Shown here piece after piece: positions 58,001 to 64,000 of a stretch of DNA of 64,000 nucleotides (the stretch's first letter is position 1; each line of letters begins with the position of its first letter). The position numbers and the translations under genes are program-made. The stretch spans positions 186,001-250,000 of the forward strand of contig QPMI01000066.1 of the NCBI GenBank assembly GCA_004431415.1, written 5' to 3'. The stretch comes from Cyanophora paradoxa. Its lineage: Eukaryota; Glaucocystophyceae; Cyanophorales; Cyanophoraceae. A model generated the notes under the pieces. That model had not been told where the DNA came from. It made no database searches and saw only the letters and a program-made list of their open reading frames with translations.

Positions 58001-58679
58001 TCGCCTGCGAGCTCTCGCGGCCCGTCCTGCGCGAGGTGGCCCTGTGCTCTGCGCCCGAGCTCCCAAGCTGCCCTCGTGCTCAGCGGCGCTGCTCGCAGGC
58101 CGTCGCGGTGCTCGGGCTCCACATGGAAAAGATCGAAGGACACGACGACAACGACAAGCAGTCAACCGACTTGTGCGGGCTGTTCGCTGCCGTGCGCCTC
58201 CGCCGACGCGCCCCTCGTTGGTCTGCAGTGGCTGATCTGATCCAACAGATGTTTCTGCGGGCGGGCACGTGGCACTGGGCCTGCTGCGGCGGGTGCGGGC
58301 CGGAGTCGGAGTGGCACCGGCTGCTGTGCGAGCTGAAGGGGACGCCCCACTTCGAGGCGCTTAAGGACAAGTGCGGGTGCGCATTCCCGCGCTCCTCCGC
58401 TTTGGGGCGAGCCGCAGGCTCAAGGGGCGCGTAACCGCCGCAGGGAGCTGGATGTGCGGGGGCGATGGGCGCTGCGGACGGCGCAGGAGCGGGAGGAGGA
58501 CGGGGACGACGACGAGGGCGACAACTGGTGCAGGGGGGGCGACGACTGGCCCCGCGAGGAGGAGGAGGAGGAGGAGGACTCGTAGCGCATTTTTGGGAGG
58601 AGGTGGAGGATTATTTTATATTCCTCTTAAGCTTCTCTTTATAGATTTCTTTGGAGTCTTATATATATTCTCTCTATAG
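52044..58679 (+). CDS. SWIM zinc-finger protein, paralogue 2 (C-terminal frame changed)
   Basis: Starts MKNRGGKRALDAVVGAAQAG at 52044. The SWIM motif is assembled from ECSCEETGHG (exon ending 52527, donor GTGCGC) and LLCSHATAVLLCV (near 52.61 kb), giving CxC-x(n)-CxH. TACPVCDANA follows near 52.92 kb. The helical segments are in the same order as in paralogue 1: LEKAARLVEVAAARLSAVVP, NGAWLTRVARARGDGRRSAL, VTEFGRNVPGAWRAAEAFVQ, HLAEAATDPALPAATRERAM, YARLEK, ALALFRLVPHWRFLEAAR and YMDLLWMVAAVDAPLACELS. At the last intron acceptor (near 58417) this copy has GCAGGCTCAAG where paralogue 1 has GCAGGGCTCAAC. The loss of one G puts the Asp/Glu tail (whose stop would be TAG 58583) out of frame, and reading continues in a basic frame to 58679. 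It may still be functional without the acidic tail. Confidence 0.75.
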
Positions 58680-58936
58680 CTAGCTATATGCTCTTTTATT
58701 TGTATGCTACTTCGTGCACTTCGTATGGAGGACCCTCCCGGTCGCTGCGCCTGCGCACAGCATTTGTTTTTGTTGCTCGTGTTCGATTCGTCCGGCCGTC
58801 TGCATCCCTCTTCAACTTAGCTTCCCTTTGTGACCTTTTTGCGGGTCAGTTCAATTTTATTTTGACTCACGTGCGACACGCGTATATAATCCTTTGGTCC
58901 CTGGTATCCTTTAACTTCCCAATGCCCACGCACCCG

Positions 58937-58975
<39 letters not shown>

Positions 58976-59118
58976 GCCCGCCCGCCCTGCCCCCTCCGAG
59001 GCTCCAACACGGCGCGCGCGCCCTGATGCACGTTCAATTAAAGCCAATTCACTGCTATTAGCTTTAGGCCGGAAGAACAGGGCAGCGAGGCGCATGCATA
59101 TGTATTTAAATCTGCAGC
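58680..59118. other. Intergenic with a long poly-C tract
   Basis: Pyrimidine-rich DNA downstream of SWIM gene 2, with 37 consecutive C at 58937-58973. No gene is recognised. Confidence 0.6.
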
Positions 59119-59890
59119 CTACGCGGCGAGGTCGAGGGCAGCGAGCTCCGCGTCAGCAACTGCAATAGCCTCGGCGAGGTCGTCCTGCGCCAAGTGGGAA
59201 TCAACTCGCGATTTGTTTGAGAGACGTCGACGTGGCGGCTAAACTTGCAAAATTTCAAGTTTTGCGCACGTCAAAGTCGTGGTCCTCCTCGGCCGGCGTC
59301 ACTTCGAATTCCTGGTTCACGCCGTCGAGATGGAATGCGCTTCCTCGGTCGTGACTGTTGGCTTCCTGGAGCTTGGCTTCGACCGTCTTCCGGAGGCCCT
59401 CCTCGATGGCATACTCGCAGGCGTATTTGGCGTGGAGGTACCGCTCTTTGTCCGCGTCCGTTCCAAACATGATGGCCGTCTGGACGGCTTCGAAGTCGCC
59501 GTCGCAGATGCAGATCTGGCCGACGGAATTCCAGGTCAAGTCTGTCCAGCTTAAGTCTGGCAGTGAAGCTGGATCGGAATTCGAAAGCACTTCGGACTCC
59601 GAGTTCGAAAGCTCCTCCTGTGGTGCCACGGTGTCCTCGCGTCAGCCGATCAATGTTTCGCGATCGGGCGACAGTGCACGCGGCGACGGTGCTTAAACAA
59701 TTTGTACCTTGGCGCTTTTGAGCATTTCTTTTGCCAAATCGTCCGTTTTAACAATCCCCCAGTTGATGTCGTGTCGATACGAAGCAGAGAAGAGGTCCGC
59801 TTCGTACGCGGCGACCTTCTCTTCGAGCAGCGCCGTGAAAGCGGGCTTCGCGACGCATGTGGGGTTCGTAGCAAAGGTGTAGCTGGCCAT
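59119..59890 (-). CDS. Small unknown protein, three exons
   Basis: The exons are 59890-59708 (MASYTFATNPTCVAKPAF...EMLKSAK), 59617-59270 (EELSNSESEVLSNSDPASLP...EEDHDFD) and 59184-59119 (DDLAEAIAVADAELAALDLA, stop TAG). Donors are GTACAA and GTGCGC, acceptors CAG, all phase 0. The product is 198 residues, acidic and soluble-looking, with a helical centre (GTDADKERYLHAKYACEYAI and EEGLRKTVEAKLQEA) and no signal peptide or membrane helix. Codon use is less GC-biased than in neighbouring genes. I do not recognise the family. The clean three-exon join and the ATG followed by an open frame make it likely to be a real gene. Confidence 0.65.
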
Positions 59891-60064
59891 AATGCCGGTG
59901 CTGCCAGGCTGGAAGCTGTCCGACGGTCGATGCGGCTATCAGGGAGGCGCTCTGGGACTCCCGGGTCCTAGATCTGATCTCAGGGACTGAGGAACCCCCC
60001 TCAAGAGTCCCCTGGCCTCCTGGGAGTCCTGGCGCTCTCAGTGGCAGTCACTGGCAGACGGAGT

Positions 60065-60125
60065 CAGCTCAGGGATCAGGACTCAGGAGTCAGGACTCAG
60101 GAGTCAGGACTCAGGAGTCAGGACT
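60065..60125 (+). repeat. 15-bp tandem repeat
   Basis: CAGGACTCAGGAGTC is repeated about four times in a row. Confidence 0.85.
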
Positions 60126-61835
60126 CTAGATCTGAGTCAGGAGCCTGCGCATGCAGAGATGATGCAGTCTCGGAGAGAGTCCATTAATCACTGGATGATC
60201 ATCGGCCCGGCGGATTGCAGTGCCGCAGTGCCATATGCATACTATAGCTAGTACGTACGGTATACTGTAAACGTAGAAATTTTCGTCGAGACTTAATTTC
60301 GACAAAACCCGAAAATCGAGACGAAAATATGGTTCGACAGCGCTAGCATCAAATTTTCGTCAGGCCGACGTCTCGAGCTCCGCCATAAGACGGGTCAGCC
60401 GTTAGTACGTATACCCTTCTCCATACAAAATTTCAGTTCAAGAGTATCAAATATTCGTCAAAGTGCAGGTCTGACGAATATAGACGAAATAAAGACGCTG
60501 TCGAATTCGAAGATTCTTTTTTTTTGCAAAAGTGGACGTCGCATTGATACACCACGGCACATGTATCAATGTTCTACGTGACGTGCCCTTCCGACCGGTC
60601 ATCTATCTAGCCGAGGGTGCTAGCTAGGTGCCGGCCATGGGTCGCTCAATATGGGAGGTTCGCCTGAGTGGGGGAGCCATGGTTTTCGGTGATAGCCGTA
60701 ACCAGACCCACGCGCCCACCCCTTGATCAACTCCTCCATCCCTCATGAGTCCTGGAAGTGAAATGTCTCGCAGTCCGCCGCCCTCCCTTGCCGCCGCTCC
60801 GCCACGCCTCCTCCTCCCCACTCCGCCTCCTCCCTCCTCCTCACCTGCGCCCAGGACCCCGATTAATCGGTGTCCCGTTTTGTCGAGGTGAAGAAGGTGG
60901 TAGGAGGAAGATATGAGGAAGGAGAGGGAGTGGGCGGAGGCAGCAGCTTGGGGCGGGCAGCGGATGCGGGGCAAGGCAGGGAGAGGTGCCGGGACGGCAG
61001 AGTGGAGAGAGCGTGGGCACTGACAGGCGACGCAGAGAGCTGGGAGTGCGGAGACGAGGCGGGCCGCGAGGGGTCGGGAGGGGTCGACCGGGTTAGAGGG
61101 GGGGGCCGAGGCCAGGGGGGTGGCCGAAGCCATGGGGTTGGCCGAAGCCAGGGGGGTGGCCGAAACTGTCGAATTCGAAGATTCATACGTTACTACGGTT
61201 AACAGTACGTAGCTATAGCCTAGTAGGTTACTACCGGTAGTCTGGCCGCTGGCGGCTACCGCGGACCGCGGTAGGTCAGGCCGCCGGCCGGCGCCGGGCC
61301 GCCGGAGGCCCCGAATCCCCCCGATCCCCGGAATCGGGGCCCGAATCGGAGCCGCCGGCGGCGCCGGCGCCGCCGGCGGGCCGCCGGCCGGCGCCGCCGG
61401 CGGCCCTAGCCTAGCTACTGTAAAACGAGAAATATTATTAGTGTCCGGCAGAACTTCAGGCTTAGCACCGCGGCGTCGAATATTTGAAACTGCCAGAATT
61501 GAGCAGATGTATGACAGAAGAGGGATCAATTTATATTAATTACCCGCCGCCCAGGCTACTGGCTGTGTTGCCGAAAATATGATGCCGACGAACCACAAAT
61601 TCGGCGCATTTTTCGGGTTTTGCCGAAATAAAGTGACGCCGGACATTTCTCGGTTTACAGAAATTACAGTTAAGTCCGGACTCCGGAGTCTAGCTATACC
61701 TGGGGCCGGATCTCGGATCCGGATCCGGATCCGAGACAGCGCTACCTGGCCTAGCTATAGGCCCGGATCCGGACTCCGGAGTCTCATGTCTTTTTTAAAT
61801 TTATTTTTTCGGGGTTCCCCGAGCTCATATGCATG

Positions 61836-61872
61836 AGTCATGAGTCATGACTCATGAGTCATGACTCATGAT
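61836..61872. repeat. ATGAGTCAT/ATGACTCAT palindromic repeat
   Basis: Alternating GAGTCATGA and GACTCATGA units make a self-complementary run of about 35 bases, followed by CAGCTGCAGGCTTGCAGCCTGCAG, also self-complementary in part. Confidence 0.8.
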
Positions 61873-61914
61873 CAGCTGCAGGCTTGCAGCCTGCAGGGGT
61901 CCTATGCGCCTATA

Positions 61915-62130
61915 CTGTAGAACTAGTTAATTTACTAAGTTAGTACAGGAAAATAATGAGTACTTCGCCAAAACTGCCACGTTATAATTAGCAGCTGGTA
62001 AAACTTCAGTAGGTCAGCCTTCGCAGGGCTTTTGTATGGCGGAGACGGGGCTACCCCTACAAATTCTCGGCTTTAGCAGGCGGAAAATATTTAGTAGATC
62101 GATATTGCCTAAATATTTCTAGTTCTACAG
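61915..62130. mobile_element. TA-flanked MITE, family 3
   Basis: 216 bp. Starts CTGTAGAACTAG and ends with its exact complement CTAGTTCTACAG; both sides are flanked by TA (61913-61914 and 62131-62132). There is no ORF. A solitary end, CTAGTTCTACAGTA, recurs near 62327-62340, and a CTGTAAAACGAG variant near 61424, so other fragments of the family are close by. Confidence 0.75.
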
Positions 62131-62707
62131 TATTGCCCCGCTCATAGCGGTGTGGTCATCATACACGCTTTCCATTTCATGCCTTCCGTGTTCGAATCGC
62201 CCTGCGATGAGAATCCCGCTCGTTCCACATAATTCCGATCGATCATGCCCCACCTTGCCTGTATACGCCCCCACAGTGCTGGAGTAGACTAGAGGCTGTG
62301 GCCGGTAATTCACCCAAAAAAAATTCTAGTTCTACAGTAGCTAGGATTACAAGAGGAATTGGCCCCCGCCCCCCCCCCCCCCCCCCCCCCCCCCCGGCCC
62401 CCACCCCCTTGAAACCGTCTGCGGCAACCTAAGAAACCAATTTGCAAGCACTGCGGCAAAGTTCCGGGCAAACGCAAATGTAGTATACGTACTTACGAAT
62501 CAGAGAAAAAGCCAACAATAGAGAGAGCTGCAATCTAATTATAAGCTACGGATTCAAAATTGTTGGGCCACGCAGCTGTCGCAACGAGTCTCTGGGAGCA
62601 CGACCAGGGAACCCGATCTATAGCGTTGGGACCCTGCCGGGCGGGGGAACCTCTGGGATACATGTGCATGCAGCTGCGGGGCCCTAGGCCTACGCTATAA
62701 ATAGCCA
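62131..62707. other. Intergenic with poly-C tract
   Basis: Contains 27 consecutive C at 62369-62395 and a solitary MITE end near 62340. No gene is recognised. Confidence 0.5.
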
Positions 62708-64000
62708 CTACAGGGTCAGGTCCCCCAGGTCGTCAGCGAGGCTCTGGGCGACGACGCGGACGGGGCAGGGCGTGTGCGGGCATGGCGAGGAGGCGGCGGC
62801 CGCCGCCTCGAGGCCGCTGAAGGCCGCCGCCCGCTCCAGCGCCCGCTGCATCTCGTCCTCCAGGACGAGCCGCGCCGCCGCCGTCGAAGTCGACGCCATC
62901 GGCCGCGTACGCGCGCCGCCCTTCTCCGTCGTCGCCGCCGTCGCGCAGTGCTTGCTGAAGGTCGCCCCGTCGGCGTCGTCGCCGTCCGGGCCGCCCTCCG
63001 GCTCAGGGGTCCCCCGAACGAACAGAGGCACCGGAGCAGAAGCGGCGGGGGCGGCGGGGGCGGCGGGTGTGCGGGCCTCTCGGTTCGGGGCCGTCGGCTC
63101 GCGGCAGAGGACCGCGATGCCGGCCTGCGCCAGGCCGCGCATGGCCGCCGCCACGGCAACCCTGCGGCAACCGTCAGCGCGAGTGGCGGGGTACAGGGCG
63201 GAGGCGATGGGAGGGGTACCCGGAGGTGTCGAACAGCTCGATGACGGCAAGGGGCGCGGCGGGGCGGGCGCGGCCGCCGCTGCCGGAGGCGGGGGCGGCC
63301 CCGCCGGCGCCGGAGCCGGCGCACCGCCGCCGCCCGGCGCCTCGTCCGCGGAAGGCGGCCAGGACCCGCGGCGCTGGAGCCGGCGGGCCGAGGCGGCCGC
63401 CGAACGGTCTGCTCGGGCCGGGCGGGCCGCGAACACGCTGGAGGAGGGGGAAGAAGCCGGGCCGTGCCGGCGCCCCGGGGTGGTCGGCCCGGCCGGCATC
63501 TTGCCCTTGCACGCGGCGGGCGGCGGGGTCGTCGGGGCGGCCTTTGGGCCCCCCCCTCCGACGCCGGCGGCCAAGGCGAAGTCGCCGGTGCTGGCGCTCT
63601 TGCGGCTAGGGTCCAGGGCCGGCGAGTGGGGGAGGGCCGGGCGGGCCGGGGGTACCACCACGGACAGGAACGCGAAGCCGGTCGGCTTGACGGGGGCGGA
63701 CGCGGGGGGTACGCCGGCCGCGCGGCGGGCCGGGGAGGGGGGTATGGCGACGGGGGCGAGGAGGGGCGGGGCGGAGGTGAGGGTCGGGAGGGGGGCGACG
63801 GGGAGGAGGAAGGGGCCGAGTTGCCCGAAGGGGCGAGGCGGGGGAGTGGGGGACTTGGCGGGCGGGGGCGAGGGCGAGGGCCGCGCCGCGGCGGGGCGGG
63901 CGCCGCGCGCCACAGCGCCCAGCGCCGCGTGCCGGAGGCCGGCCACAGGCAGCGGCGGGGGCGACGGCCGCGGCGTGATGGTCTCTGACCCGTCCCCGTC
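62708..64000 (-). CDS. Pro/Ala-rich protein of unknown function (5' partial)
   Basis: The last exon ends VVAQSLADDLGDLTL (stop TAG at 62710-62708) and begins after GCCGCAG near 63160 with GVAVAAAMRGLAQAGIAVL. A GTACCCC intron joins it in phase to PLAVIELFDTSG (near 63.23 kb). Upstream is Pro/Ala/Gly-rich coding open to at least 63946, with blocks such as KSASTGDFALAAGVGGGG and PTGFAFLSVVV. The gene continues beyond the window or has an acceptor near 63985. The IELFDTSG-V-AVAAAMRGLAQAGI segment looks like a small folded element, but I do not recognise the family. Confidence 0.5.
   Translation of the reverse strand, partial: DGDGSETITPRPSPPPLPVAGLRHAALGAVARGARPAAARPSPSPPPAKSPTPPPRPFGQLGPFLLPVAPLPTLTSAPPLLAPVAIPPSPARRAAGVPPASAPVKPTGFAFLSVVVPPARPALPHSPALDPSRKSASTGDFALAAGVGGGGPKAAPTTPPPAACKGKMPAGPTTPGRRHGPASSPSSSVFAARPARADRSAAASARRLQRRGSWPPSADEAPGGGGAPAPAPAGPPPPPAAAAAPAPPRPLPSSSCSTPPGTPPIASALYPATRADGCRRVAVAAAMRGLAQAGIAVLCREPTAPNREARTPAAPAAPAASAPVPLFVRGTPEPEGGPDGDDADGATFSKHCATAATTEKGGARTRPMASTSTAAARLVLEDEMQRALERAAAFSGLEAAAAASSPCPHTPCPVRVVAQSLADDLGDLTL

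Larger units (their letters stand above)
59891..61914. other. Intergenic, repeat-rich
   Basis: Includes a GACTCAGGAGTCAG tandem array (60065-60125) and several AAATTTTCGTC/GACGAATAT motifs (60280-60500). It also has a GGTGGCCGAAGCCA-type tandem (61115-61165), a CCGCCGGCGCC-rich block (61260-61405), and GGATCC/GAGTCATGACTCAT palindromes (61700-61870). An ORF on the minus strand (60624-61529) crosses several of these repeats and is not convincing as a gene. Confidence 0.5.

Noticed and set aside
60624-61529. 301-codon minus-strand ORF
   Set aside because: It crosses several unrelated repeats, has no exon signals or recognisable segments, and looks like chance openness in GC-rich DNA.
62140-62220. 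tRNA-like fragment with CTCAT/ATGAG ends and GTGTTCGAATC
   Set aside because: The T stem does not pair and there is no anticodon arm.

Overview
This is nuclear DNA from a GC-rich, intron-rich unicellular eukaryote. Every gene I could model except the small gene at 59.1-59.9 kb is cut into short exons by short introns that mostly begin GTGCG or GTACCCC and end in CAG. The intron pyrimidine tracts are largely poly-C. There are no bacterial signals (no operons, Shine-Dalgarno sites or CRISPR). A microalga of the haptophyte or stramenopile (pelagophyte-like) kind fits the GC content, splice sites and gene repertoire, but I cannot name the species from sequence alone.

Layout. 0.3-4.9 kb (+): the 3' part of a multi-pass membrane protein with a TRP-like C-terminal half. 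4.9-7.6 kb: AT-richer intergenic DNA with a serine-rich ORF, two strong hairpins and a tandem repeat. 7.6-9.1 kb (-): a four-exon gene of unknown function with a paralogue at 39.6-41.0 kb (-). 9.6-10.9 kb: two MITEs. 11.9-18.5 kb (-): a large SWIM zinc-finger gene, whose paralogue lies in inverted orientation at 52.0-58.6 kb (+). 18.8-20.2 kb (+): an F-box gene with two in-frame stops. 20.4-29.1 kb (-): a very large Pro/Ala-rich protein with Trp-containing helical repeats resembling SFI1-type centrin-binding proteins. 29.2-30.6 kb (+): PDX1, the vitamin B6 synthase subunit, complete in six exons. 31.3-34.3 kb (-): a CPA2-type cation/proton antiporter with a TrkA-N-like cytoplasmic domain. 35.0-39.1 kb (+): an mTERF-family protein. 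41-47 kb: repeat-rich intergenic DNA with two more MITEs. 47.2-51.7 kb (-): a HECT ubiquitin ligase of the UBE3C/UPL type. 59.1-59.9 kb (-): a small three-exon gene of unknown function. 59.9-62.7 kb: repeats and another MITE. 62.7-64 kb (-): the 3' part of a Pro/Ala-rich gene that runs off the window.

How the parts relate. The genes do not form a pathway; they look like ordinary neighbours. Three head-to-head pairs share short intergenic regions: PDX1 with the SFI1-like gene (about 120 bp between ATGs), the HECT gene with the 52-kb SWIM gene (about 350 bp), and the F-box gene with the 12-18-kb SWIM gene (about 225 bp). The main structural feature is duplication. There are two SWIM paralogues in inverted orientation, two small paralogues in direct orientation, and pairs of MITEs. 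One hAT-type MITE pair has perfect and different 8-bp target-site duplications, so the two copies inserted independently.
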